A stretch of 64,000 nt of DNA from Hericium rajendrae. Its lineage: Eukaryota > Basidiomycota > Agaricomycetes > Russulales > Hericiaceae. The position numbers and the translations under genes were made by a program. Shown here in pieces: positions 41,345-51,809 of this stretch. The stretch's first letter is position 1, and each line of letters opens with the position of its first letter. The notes below the pieces were generated by a model, which saw nothing but the letters and a program-made list of their open reading frames with translations, was not told the origin of the DNA and ran no database searches. The stretch lies in assembly GCA_033439255.1 (NCBI GenBank), contig CM065878.1, positions 1 through 64,000 on the forward strand. The letters run 5' to 3'.

Positions 41345-42185
41345 GTTTTTAGGGCCCCGAGGTTGTGAGCTGTGCTTTTTGGGGGGTCTCAGTGCCTAAA
41401 ACCCAGGAAGGGTGGACAGCATTTGCCAGGGCCTCTCTGCTCTGTGAGCAGCTCATAGTTTTGGGGTCAGCAGCAGGACGTGTCGTTGGTGCACGGATCA
41501 TTGATGGGTGACACGTTGATCACAAGGGTCACATGCCCTCATCACGTGCCTCCCTGTGGCTCCTCCAAAACTCCATCCTCACCTCAATAGTAGCAATCAA
41601 CACTGAGTCCATGCTAGGACCAAGTTGATTTCCATTGTCTCCCTGAGAACATCTCTCTGTCTTGCTTGGTGAAGTACTTTGCCAATTAGCTAGCAGTGAA
41701 GCAACTGAGCAGCCCGGCCTTAGCCATTGCCCACAGCAGAGGAAAGGACAGGACACACAGGGAGAGATTTCCCATGCTCCTTCAGTCCTCTGCCTCGTGT
41801 CACTGTGCTACAGCTGAATTTTTTCACCCACCCACCTCCCTAAACACTAGTGCTTGCATGCAGGGGGGACCTCAATGCCTAAAACCTGGAGAAGATGGAG
41901 CGGCATTTGCTGGGCCCTCTTTGCTTTGCAAGTAGCTCAAGCTTTTGAGAAAGCAGCAGGTCGTGCCAAAGGCACGCGATCCTTGAAGCATGACATGCTA
42001 CTCACATCGGTCACATGCCCCCATCACATGCCCTCCTGCTGCTCCCCAAAAACTCCCCTCCCCACCTCAAAGACTAGCAATCAGCATTGAGTCCTCAACG
42101 AGATCAATCTGATTTTATTCTCTGTCTTTGGAACATCTCTCCGTCTTGTGAACGAAGTATTCTGGCAATTAGCTAGCTTACACAT
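41345..42185 (+). repeat. Direct duplication of a unit of about 330 bp
   Basis: 41375-41695 and 41865-42180 share the same order of phrases: CTCAATGCCTAAAACC, then GCATTTGCxGGGCC, AGCAGCAGG(A/T)CGTG, CACATGCCC, GACATCTCTCxGTCTTG-like text and GGCAATTAGCTAGC. Identity looks about 75-80 percent. No coding capacity is preserved in both. Confidence 0.65.
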
Positions 42186-42479
42186 AGGCAGGCAGGACCT
42201 GGCAGGACCTGCTGCGACCCATGGGCCATACCACCCACAATGTTGACATAAGGTCATGCTATCACAGAATTCTATCCTAAAGGAGCTGTTTTGCCCTCTA
42301 GTGGAAAACCCAGACATCATAGTCACATTTTCCGGACAAGCATGGTATGATGGACAGCATTCTGCAGTGTTCGGGAAAAGTCTCATGATGTTCAGGTGAA
42401 AAGTCAGATGTCTGGGTCTGGGTCCAGGTCTGGTTTTTTTTCCTGGACTTCTACGTCCCAAATGCCCTCAGATTGGACT

Positions 42480-43275
42480 GGTTATGGAAGTTTTTGGGTT
42501 GTCTGCATTTTTGGTCAGATGCGGATGACAGGTTGGACTCGAGTGCAGACATCAGACGAAAATGCAAACATGAGACAAAAAAACATGGACGTCCGCCAAA
42601 AAGTGTGGATGTGACATCTGAGACATGTATGTCACATAGTTACATCAGCTCCCTTTTCTGGATGTGACCCGTGGGGCCTATTCTTGTGGCCTGCCATGCC
42701 CTCAGCCTTGATGTTGAGACTAGCTTTAGCCATTGTCAGTCTGGACTGACAGTAAAACTAAGAGATCCCAACTAATCTATAAGACTTCAGACTACATACC
42801 ACAAAGTAGCTTTTGTGGTCATACCGGTTGAGGTTGGGATGAGTTGGGTTGGTGGTTGGGTTGGCAGTTGGGTTGGTTGTTGGGTTGGGTTGTTGGGGTT
42901 GGGTTAGCCAGTATATGTTTGCTGGGGGGGGGTTGGGTGAGGAGGTTGGGTTGGGGCAGGGGCTCGCATGATCATGACTAGTCTAGGTATTTTTATGCAA
43001 ATTTTTTGTGAGAAGCTTCATCCTTCTTTCTTACTTGGACATGACCCACTATGATCCACGGGTTGTAGCTCTGTTTGATGATGTAAGCAATATGTCTACA
43101 CTCAAACAGGTCATGTAGCCGTCCGACAGAAAACACGGACTTCAGGGTCACATTTATCAGGAAAACATGACCCCCCAGACAAAAACACAGATGTCCGCAT
43201 CCATGTCTGCATCTGAGAAAAAATGCAGACTTCCATGTCTGGAATGTTCAACCAGTTAAGTATGGAAGTCTGAGG
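42480..43275. repeat. Possible foldback element with inverted ends
   Basis: GTCTGCATTTTTGGTCAGAT at about 42500 pairs with the complement of ATCTGAGAAAAAATGCAGAC at about 43211. TGGTTATGGAAG on the left pairs with the complement of ACTTCCATACTTAACTGG-like text on the right. The arms of about 60-100 bases are imperfect. Between them lie a TTGGG-rich tract and many CAGAC/GACATG words. It could be an old MITE. Confidence 0.4.
42829..42962 (+). repeat. TTGGG-rich microsatellite
   Basis: Imperfect repeats of GGTTGGGTTGG with several G3-G8 runs, one reading GGGGGGGG. It has G-quadruplex potential. It is not telomeric: no run of TTAGGG units exists and it lies in the middle of the window. Confidence 0.75.
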
Positions 43276-44458
43276 TCATGTCGTGAGAATTGACATAGGT
43301 TTCTAGTTGGGTACCCCAGCTGGTAATGAGGAGCTTGCTATATCTGAGTTTAGATTCACAATAAAATTTGTATTTAATGGCTTATGCAAAGTAATCATAT
43401 ATTTATTGATAAAATCTATCAACATAATCACTCATATCTATACCATACCAATCATTATCCAATGTCAAATCTTCCCTATGTTGGTTATCCAGTTCTAATG
43501 CTAATGTAGGTGAATTTGGCTTTTGCATTCAGCTCAATACAAATGGAGATCGAAACATCAAACTTTTTAGTGATCAAACTTGAGATATTGCAACAAATGA
43601 CAGACCACAAGAAAATTCAGTAGGTCTCAAGTAAACTTGAGGAAAATGGGCCGATGCTTCACACGGCAAGACGATTCCTTTTTTTATTAGTTACATTTCA
43701 CTTGGAGGAAGAGGGGTGATGCTTCACATAACAAGATAATTTTTTTTCAATTGTTAGTTATATTTAGAACAGTGCATAAATGAGTAAAGTCTCACTGGTC
43801 AGATTGATTATAAATTGTGGCCCAACTACATAGCAGCTATAGCACTATGAAACTAGGCATAGCATTGGCTGGCAGCTATGTAGATTTTACATTTTTGAGA
43901 TGGCTGCACATCTATGCTCACATATGCTATTATACTGTTAAGTTATATATACTACATAACACTATTATCAGAGTCATAGCATCATTGGTTAAAAGTTTAG
44001 TACAAAGAAAGCTCATTTTTTGGACATATAAAATTGATTTTTTTAAACATTTAATTCAATGTTTTTGAGTGTACAAATTGATTCTACATGTAATATATCA
44101 ATACACATAAGTTTTACCTGTCAAGCATTAAACACATTTATTATAAATTAAAACACAAGAAAAAACAAAATGGCCAGAGGTGGAATTGAACCTAAGCAAA
44201 CACCTTAACAGCCGTTAAGGCATTGCTTACATAAGCAAAACTCGGTTTTTGAAGTGCAACATCTCCCTGCTAGCCTTTTCTTCAGACAGTTGTTGAAGCC
44301 AGTGGTCCCTCTACCAGTGGCTGTAACACTTTCAGACTACTTCTCCTCCCCTCGATGTGGGTGGGTGGAGAGGATGTCTACCCAATGGCTGTAGTGGTCA
44401 TCCTGTATGTATCTCACTTGCTAATGTGGCAGACTAATTTCATTTTAGCTCTATCAAT
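43276..44458. other. AT-rich repeat remnants
   Basis: No gene. 43645-43815 holds two partial copies of the R1 head (GGGCCGATGCTTCACACGGC and GGAAGAGGGGTGATGCTTCA), diverged from the 44459 and 56555 versions. A tRNA-like SINE head begins at 44172. Confidence 0.55.
44172..44245 (-). repeat. tRNA-like SINE head (B box), copy 1
   Basis: GGCCAGAGGTGGAATTGAACC on the plus strand. Its complement ends in GGTTCAATTCC, a good polymerase III B box, and then GGCC. The sequence inward does not fold as a clean tRNA, so this is a relic rather than a tRNA gene. Confidence 0.4.
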
Positions 44459-45520
44459 ACTTGGTGGAAGAGGGCCGATGCTTCGCACGGCAATACGATT
44501 CCTTTTTTATTGTTAGTTATATTTAGAAACAGTGCATAAATGATGTAAAGTCTCACTTGTCAGATTGATTATAAATCTCTATAAAATCTATAGCTACCTC
44601 AAGGTCAACATCTGAGAAATATGTCACTGGTATATAACACTATATTAGCTACATAGCTTTCCTAGGTCCATAGCTGTCCTCTTTTATACATAGCAGTCAA
44701 GTAAACTATGCAAAGCTATCATAGCTTGTCATAGCTGTCATAGCATAAGGCATAAGTTATCATAGCTACCATGGCTACCATAGCATAGGGCATAAGCTAT
44801 CATAGCTATCATAGTTATTCTAGTATAAGATAACTATAGAAGCTATATTAACTATATAATATATCTCTATCATTATATTATATCTCTATCATTATATTAT
44901 ATCTAGCTAGTAAGATTTCTATCTACTCTATATTACTTCTATCAAATATGTTAAAATAGCATATAAAATAAATATATTATAGATTCAATAGTCTGATGTC
45001 TTACAGTCACAAACATCGAAAATTGGATAAATTATATTACTCAAACAATTTCATTACAAAACATTACTATAGCTACAGAGACTACTACAGAACTACAAAA
45101 GGTAACAAACTTACAATGACTACAAAAAGCAAAAGATACAAATAAGAAAAGACATGAGTATTAGAAGATAACAAAGATAATATATGAAGACTTACCAGAT
45201 TAACAAAAAAGCAAAAATCTACAAGACAATTTGAAGACATCAGTAGAAAAAAACAATCAAGCTTACCTAGTAGGACTACATGGTAGTGTAATAAGTATGA
45301 AGACATTAGTATAAGTTATAAGATAATTAAGAATAACAGCATACCTTTAACAACAAAGAGAACAATAATAATAAAATAAGCAAACGACAACAACGAGTGA
45401 ACAAATGATGATGACAAGTGAGCAAATGATGACAAGTGAGCAAACAACAATGACAAATGTGTCGACATGGCAAGGGATGGTGGGGGTTAAAGAGCAAGAG
45501 GTAAAGTGCATCATGCCAGC

Positions 45521-45528
45521 CTTATATA
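45521..45528 (-). promoter_or_regulatory. TATA box of R1 leader, copy 1
   Basis: TATATAAG on the minus strand, preceded by GGGATTCC. Downstream it is followed by the conserved ACCTCTTGCTCTTTAACCCC leader, CATC/TTTGCTCA repeats and a GGTATGC donor near 45345. The same box occurs at 56305-56312 (plus) and 61077-61084 (minus). Confidence 0.55.
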
Positions 45529-47536
45529 GGAATCCCAGACAGAACTGGGATTTGTGATTGCTGGGCGCTTGCCGAGTGTTGTGACAGAGACTGGATGCCA
45601 GACTTTACTACATTGATGCTGCTGCTCACAGATTTACAGTCCAGTAGATACACAGTGTTCTCATACATTCTAATTAAATGTATAATCTATCACTGTCCTT
45701 TTTTTCATTGAATTTATACAAGTTTATTTGATTTGCTGAGGCTCGAGCAATGAAGCTTCGCTCGTTTGGTGGCTGAAGCACGGAGTTTAACACATCGACA
45801 CTTCACTCCTTTTGACCAGTCTCCCTTCCCCTCCTTCGTGTTTCCTCCTCCAGCCTCCTTCCTTCCATTTCTTTCGTTCTCTATCAGCTTTCAATACGGC
45901 TGGGATGGTTTTTTTAGCAGATACTTAGAGGGCCTTAGGTGAGTAAAAAAAAAGCCTCTTATCATTTTTTCGTACTAATCAAGAGAGTGTCAATTGTTTT
46001 TCAAGCAACACTCTCGATATCTTTTATTCTGTTGATCCCACATCCCTGTGCTACCATCCTATGATCCTGCCGCCTTTTTTGCACTCTCATCGCCCCTTCC
46101 TTGGCCTGTCTACACCACATCCACGCCCCACATGCAGCTCGTACACCCCATGCCTGACTCCAACAACAGGCTGCGACCCCTGCGCATGCCTCCAACCACC
46201 ATCCCCTTCTACGTGCACCAGTGTGCACAAGGCCACAGCATGCATGCATGCGTGTACCACATGGCTTTGTCTGCACGACATCAACGACATGTGCGCATGG
46301 GCTATGTCATCGTCCATGCCCCACGTCCATGCATGTGCATGTGCTGTAGTCCCATTGCCATGGCAATGGGACTCGGATGTCATTCATGCCTATCAGCTAT
46401 GACCCCGCATGCTCATCTCAATCCCCACAAGGCCTCATGCTTGTGTTCAACACCGTGCACACTTACAATGTCCCGTCTGCGTGCTCAAGCCCCCACACCC
46501 ACTCACAATGCCTCGCACCTGCTCACAATGCCCCAGACATGCACGCCATGCCCGGTTGCGTGTATGCTCCTGCACCTGCTCAACTCAACATGCCCCGCAT
46601 GTGTGCGCAACAACCTGCACAGATGCACGACAACCACACATGCATGACATGTCATACAGTGTCTCTTCGTGCATGCAGAATGTCCCGCACGCTCGCTCCA
46701 GGCCTCCCGCACATGCTCAACACCCACACGTGCTGAACATCCCCCGCACGTGCCCAGCTTTGCCTCTGCATGTGCACAGATGCCAGTGCATGGTGGTGCT
46801 GCAAGGCCCCATCCCACAACAACGTACATATGACACCCAGCATTCACACTCAACGCCACTTGCCTACAATGCCTTGCATGCGTGCGTGCTCCCGCATGCC
46901 TGCTCAACACTCTGCACCCTTCAGATGCTCTGCATATGTGTGCAACGTCCCACGTGCATGTACGCAACCTGTGTGCATGCATGGCAGCCCTGACTCCATT
47001 TGTGGGCATGGCAACCCAGCTGGACCATGTGTAGCTGCGTGCAGCCCACACCTACCCCTGTGCCCTCCATGCCGGCATTCGTGCATACCATGCCACCTTT
47101 TGTGTGCACGTGCTGTCTTTTGTGTACCCGCACTGTCTTTGCACCTGTGCCTGCACCCTCCATGGTGACTTGCGTGCCCTCCGTATCCTGTGCCCTACGC
47201 AGTAGCTCGACTAGCTTACATATGTATGATAGTAGATTTATTACAATTTAATATGATAAATTTTGACTTGTAATATCTGGTGCTTATCTGACTTGTGGTA
47301 GTTATCATAGGCATCATAGTAGCCATAGCACACTTTGTTAATCATGAAAGCCCTATGTATATCAGACTACAGGCTATGGAGGCTATGATAACCCTATGAA
47401 TGTCACACTGTCTGCTATGTAGGCTATGATAGCTCTCATAGCTCTACATAGCTGGATAAGCAAACTTCATAGCTCTGATAGCTCAATGATAGCACCTATA
47501 ATGTAACCTGCAGCTATGTCAAATTCAAATTTCTCA

Positions 47537-48960
47537 GATGAAGATCAGCTTGAAAGGAAGATCTCAATTTCGAATTTTGATTTTTGAGTTCTGGATGGAC
47601 TGAGGCCTATGTAGCATGGCTGGAAAGCGATTAATCAGTACATTTCAGTGCATTTTAGAAGAATTAAATTGGTGAAGAACTGCCAGACTTACCTCAAGGT
47701 CAAGATCTTGGGGGGAGATCTCAGTTTTGAGTTTTGATTTTCGAGTTCTGGGCAGATTGGGGTCTATTTAGCATGGCTGGAAAGTGATTAATCAGTACAT
47801 TTCAGTGCATTTTAGAACAATTAAATTGGTGGAGAACTGCCAGACTTACCTCAAGGTCAAGATCTTGGGAGGGAGATCTCAGTTTCGAGTTTTGATTTTC
47901 GAGTTCTGGGCAGATTGGGGTCTATGTAGCATGTCTGAAGAGCAATTAATTAGTACATTTCAATGCAATTTAGAACAATTAAATCGGTGGAGAACTGCCA
48001 GACTTACCTCAAGGTCAAGATCTTGAGGGGGAGATCTCAGTTTCGAGTTTTGATTTTCGAGTTCTGGATGGCATGGGGTCTATGTAGCATGTCTGGAAAG
48101 CGATTAATCAGTAAATTCCAGCGCATTTTAGAACAATTAAATCAGTGGAGAACTGCCAGACTTACCTCAAGGTCAAGATCTTGGGAGGGAGATCTCAGTT
48201 TCGAGTTTTGATTTTTGAGTTCCGGATGGCATGGGGTCTATGTAACATGGCTGAAAAGCGATTAATTAGTACATTCTAGCGCATTTTAGAACAATTAAAT
48301 TGGTGGAGAACTGCCAGACTTACCTTAAGGTCAAGATCTTAGGGGGAAGATCTCAGTTTCGAGTTTTGATTTTCGAGTTCTAGATGGCATGGGATGTATG
48401 TAGCATGTCTGGGAAGCAATTAATTAGTACATTCTAGTGCATTTTAGAACGAGTGAATCGGTAGAGAACTGAGAGACTTATCTCAAGGTCAAGATCTTGG
48501 GGGGGAGATCTCAGTTTCGAGTTTTGATTTTCGAGTTCTGGATGGTTTGGGGGCTATGTAGAATGGCTGGAAAGCAATTAATTAGTACATTCCAGCCAGT
48601 GAATCGGTGGAGAACTGAGGGACGTATCTCAAGATCAAGATCTTGGGGGGGAGATCTCAGTTTTGAGGTTTGATTTTCGAGTTCTGGATGGTTTGGGGGC
48701 TGTGTAGCATGGCGGGAAAGAGATTAATCAGTAGAGTTGAACGCATTTTAGAACGAGAGAATCGGTGGAGAATTGAAGGACTTACCTCAAGGTCAAGATC
48801 TTGAGGGGGTAATCCCAATCTTGAGTCTTGATTTTCGAGTTCTGGATGGTTTGGGGGCTATGTAGCATGGCTGGAAAGCGATTAATCAGTAGAGTCCAAT
48901 ACATTTTAGAACGAGAGAATTGGCAGAGAATTGATGGACTTACCTCAAGATCATTAGAAT
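47537..48960 (+). repeat. 158-bp tandem satellite of R1, about nine units
   Basis: TCAAGGTCAAGATCTTG recurs at 47694, 47851, 48009, 48167, 48325, 48483, 48629, 48787 and 48945, so the spacing is 157-158 with one 146. Other fixed phrases are GAGATCTCAGTTTCGAGTTT, GCGATTAATCAGTACATT and GGTGGAGAACTGCCAGACTT. The array restarts at 63531 and runs off the end of the window. Confidence 0.9.
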
Positions 48961-49529
48961 AATGATAATTGGTTGATTTTCAACTAGGCAGATAGGCTAG
49001 CATAGCTCAGAAGGCCTCATCTGGAAGCAGCTATCAATATCATTTTGATAAGCTCTAATATACCTTAGTTGGTGCTAGATTTAGAGACCTATAAGTAAAT
49101 TAGTCTGCCAGCTCAGCAAGTTAGATACATACAAGACGACCAAGGTGAGCCGTCGGGTCGAGTACCTCCTGGTTCCAAACTGTCAACCACTCAGCGGATG
49201 ACTTGGAGATACCCATCGAGCCTTGCAGCCAACATGACATGCATGCAGGATGTAAAGCTCATGAGAAAGCAAGACTTTACTGCTGGTGCTTCAAAACTGA
49301 AATTTTGATTATATAATCAGTCTTCAAAATTATAGATTTCTAGGCATTTCTGTACTTATAATATACTATAAGAGTAGACATTGTACTAATGCTAATTGCT
49401 CATTGATTATATTATTCTTAGTATTAAAAATATCAAAAAAGTCTGGCATGAACTGGAATTGAACTTGCAAACTCAAGAGAACTCACACTTCACCACCGAG
49501 TTTTGATTATGTAATCATCACATGATCAC
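48961..49529. other. AT-rich spacer with a SINE-like head
   Basis: No gene. 49444-49500 carries GGCATGAACTGGAATTGAAC, another B-box-like relic of the type seen at 44172, 50071 and 51203. Confidence 0.4.
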
Positions 49530-49555
49530 CACCATGGTACGGCCGTACCATGGTG
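49530..49555. repeat. Perfect 26-bp palindrome
   Basis: CACCATGGTACGG followed by its exact reverse complement. Looser pairing extends outward on both sides (ATCACATGATCACC against TGCTCATGTGAT). A decayed second copy follows at about 49573-49600 (ACTATGGTACAGCTATACCA). It can form a cruciform or hairpin. Confidence 0.85.
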
Positions 49556-49599
49556 AAGTGCTCATGTGATCACAACTATGGTACAGCTATACCATGATG

Positions 49600-50045
49600 A
49601 AGTGCTTCACATTCTATGAGTTCTGTATGGATCAAAATGCAAAAAATATGATTCGAAAGCTATAAATGAGTAGTATTTGATCCACTTGAGAACGAGTAAA
49701 TCGGTGGAGAATTGATTGAGATAACTAAGAATCAAGCATACTAGGAGGAAAAATACAGAAATGCTTTGCATTCTGCAAGATCTGCATGGATCAAGATGCA
49801 TAATATATGGCTAGAAAGCGATAAATGAGTAGATTCTGGTGCATTTGAGAATGTGTGAATTGGTCAAGAACTGACTGAGCTAGCTGAGGATCAAGCATAC
49901 TAGGGGGAAAAATACAGAAATGCTTTGCATTCTGCAAGATCTGCATGGATCAAGATGCATAATATATGGCTAGAAAGCGATAAATGAGTAGATTCTGGTG
50001 CATTTGAGAATGTGTGAATTGGTCAAGAACTGACCAAGTTACAGT
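49600..50045 (+). repeat. Diverged relatives of the 158-bp satellite, about three units
   Basis: Units of about 160 bases with CAAGCATACTAGGxGGAAAA, TGCATTCTGCAAGATCTGCA and AAAGCGATAAATGAGTAGAT. The GAGTAAATCGGTGGAGAATTG phrase links them to the satellite at 47.5-48.9 kb. Confidence 0.7.
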
Positions 50046-50070
50046 AAACAAAGTGTAAAAGAAAAAGTCT

Positions 50071-50220
50071 GGCCAGAGCTAGAATTGAACCTGCAAACTC
50101 GTTAGATTGAAGATGTGTGATTATATAAGCCAACTGCCTAATGGGCATCGTCATCGTTTTGGTGTCATTTTCACTATGAAAAGGTGGTATAGAGTAAACG
50201 ATTCTAAGGAATCGTAATTA
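50071..50220 (-). repeat. tRNA-like SINE relic, copy 3
   Basis: The complement strand reads GCCCATTAGGCAGTTGGCTT (D-arm or A-box-like), then CAGGTTCAATTCTAGCTCTGGCC-type T-arm text split here as CAGGTTCAATTCTAGC and TCTGGCC. The neighbouring phrase ACGATTCTAAGGAATCGTA is shared with the copy at 51203. An acceptor stem does not pair well, so I do not call a tRNA. Confidence 0.45.
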
Positions 50221-50466
50221 TAGCACCATTGGTTGTTGAGATAGGAGACAATACTGTTTTGCTGATGTGGCACATAAATCGAGAAATATCTCTGCTTGGA
50301 GTGATCCGATTATTATATTCTAAACTGGGTTGGAAAGATGTAATCTAAGGTATTAGAACACAATTTACCGTTTGTCGATTGATGGCTTCATTGCAGAGCT
50401 ATAAAGCAATCACTGTATACAGTGTAATGGCTCTCTAGGCAATTTATGCTTATGTAAGCGGGCACT

Positions 50467-50494
50467 AAGACCTTGTTCGGCCGCACAAGGTCTT
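50467..50494. repeat. 10-bp stem, 8-nt loop hairpin
   Basis: AAGACCTTGT, loop TCGGCCGC, ACAAGGTCTT. The loop itself contains CGGCCG. No U-run follows, and a bacterial-type terminator is not expected in a fungus. Confidence 0.75.
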
Positions 50495-50639
50495 GTGGGA
50501 TCACATGACCAAGTCTCAGGACCCACTGCTACCGATAAATTGCATTGTTTTGCTCATCTTATCAATAAACAGTATATACATTTGTTTGCTGTGTATCATT
50601 TTAGTGGCTGTATCTTTTTGTGAGCAGTAAATTGTGTTG

Positions 50640-51195
50640 AAGACCAGCTTTCTGATATATTAGGATGTATTTTAGAACAAGTGAATCGGTTGAGTACTGA
50701 TTAAGTTAGCTGGAGTTCAAGCATTCTAGGGGGAAAATGCAGAAACAATTCGCATTCTGCGAGTTTTGCACCGATCCTGACGCATGAGGTACCGTCAGAA
50801 AGCTATCAATAAGTAGATTCTGATGCACTTTAGAACGAGTAAATCGGTTGGGAATTGACCTAGTCAGCTAGGGTTCAAGCAATTTAAAAGAGGAAAAAAA
50901 GAAACACTTTGCATTCTGCAAGTTCTTGACCAATTTGGATGCATAAAATATGGTAGCAAAGCTATAATTGAGTAGATTTAGACGCATTTAAGAACAAGTA
51001 AATCAGTGGAGAATGGACTGAGTTAGCTCAAGTCCAAGTGTCATAGAGGGGAAATGTAGAAATTCATTGCATTCTATGAGTTCTCCACAGATCAGGATGC
51101 AAAAAATACTGTCAGAAAGCAATAAATGAGCAGATCCAGATGCATTTGATAACAGGTGAATTGGTTGAGAACTGATCAAGTTACATTAAATCAAG
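50640..51195 (+). repeat. Second diverged block of satellite-like units
   Basis: About three more units with GAACxAGTGAATCGGTTGAG, CAAGCATTCTAGGGGGAAAA and GCATTCTGCGAGTTTTGCAC, spaced roughly 170 bases. They are more diverged than those at 49.6 kb. Confidence 0.65.
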
Positions 51196-51202
51196 AAAGT
51201 TT

Positions 51203-51390
51203 GGCCAGAGCTGGAGTTGAACCTGCAAACTCATTAGATTGAAGATGTGTGATTATATAAGCCAACTGCCTAATGGGCATAGTCATCGTTTGCATGTCGT
51301 TTTCACTATGAAAAGGCGGTATAGAGTAAACGATTCTAAGGAATCGTAAAAAGGCGGTATAGAGTAAATGATTCTAAGGAATCGTAATAA
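51203..51390 (-). repeat. tRNA-like SINE relic, copy 4
   Basis: Same head as at 50071 (GGCCAGAGCTGGAGTTGAAC), followed by a tandem doubling of AAGGCGGTATAGAGTAAACG and ATTCTAAGGAATCGTA. About 95 percent like copy 3 over 130 bases. Confidence 0.45.
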
Positions 51391-51809
51391 TCTTGATGTA
51401 TTGAAATAATTTATATTTGTGTGATCATATGTTATTGATTCTGATATGATTGTAGAAAAGATATTATTGCTTCAATATATATATCAGGCCTACATATTGA
51501 ATGTAAGATATATAAAACACATATCAAATATAGAATATGTGAGATACATATTGAGTGTAAGATATATGAGATACATATTGAATGTAGGATATGTAAGACA
51601 CATAAGTCTTATAGCTTTCATAGACACTTATAGCTTTCATAGCTAGTCATACTATCATAGCTGCATAGTTAGCTCTCATAGCTATGATAGCACTCCATAG
51701 CATCACCCTTAAGCTTCATAGCACTATATAGCATCTTCCTTTAACTATGTGGGCTACGGAGAAAAGGGCAGTGCTATGGAACTATGAAATCTATGTAGAC
51801 TTCATAGAG
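51391..51809. other. AT-rich spacer with catagct words
   Basis: No gene. GATATATGAGATACATATTG-type direct repeats lie at 51500-51600. CATAGCT word arrays lie at 51610-51800, next to the 3' end of the gene on the minus strand. Confidence 0.5.

Larger units (their letters stand above)
44459..48960 (+). repeat. R1 dispersed repeat, copy 1
   Basis: In order: head ACTTGGTGGAAGAGGGCCGA (44459), an array of catagct words (44600-44850), an AT-rich stretch with a reversed TATA leader (TATA at 45521-45528, minus), a segment with GCTGAGGCTCGAGC (45745), a mini-exon-like TTTAGCAG...CTTAG/GTGAGT, the GC-rich block (46050-47210), a second catagct array (47290-47530), then the 158-bp satellite. The same order recurs from 56555 at very high identity once two insertions there are set aside. 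No conserved long frame exists, so R1 is a non-coding or decayed unit of unknown class. Confidence 0.7.

Noticed and set aside
42829-42962. Telomere-like G-rich tract
   Set aside because: The repeat is TTGGG/GGTTGGG with irregular spacing and lies in the middle of the window. The fungal telomere unit TTAGGG is not repeated.
44459-48960. R1 as an LTR retroelement
   Set aside because: There is a TATA leader, but I see no polyprotein motifs, primer-binding site or paired terminal direct repeats, so I left the class open.
50071-50150. A functional tRNA gene on the minus strand
   Set aside because: The B box and D-arm-like text are good, but the acceptor stem and anticodon arm do not pair, and the same relic recurs at 51203 with a shared non-tRNA tail.
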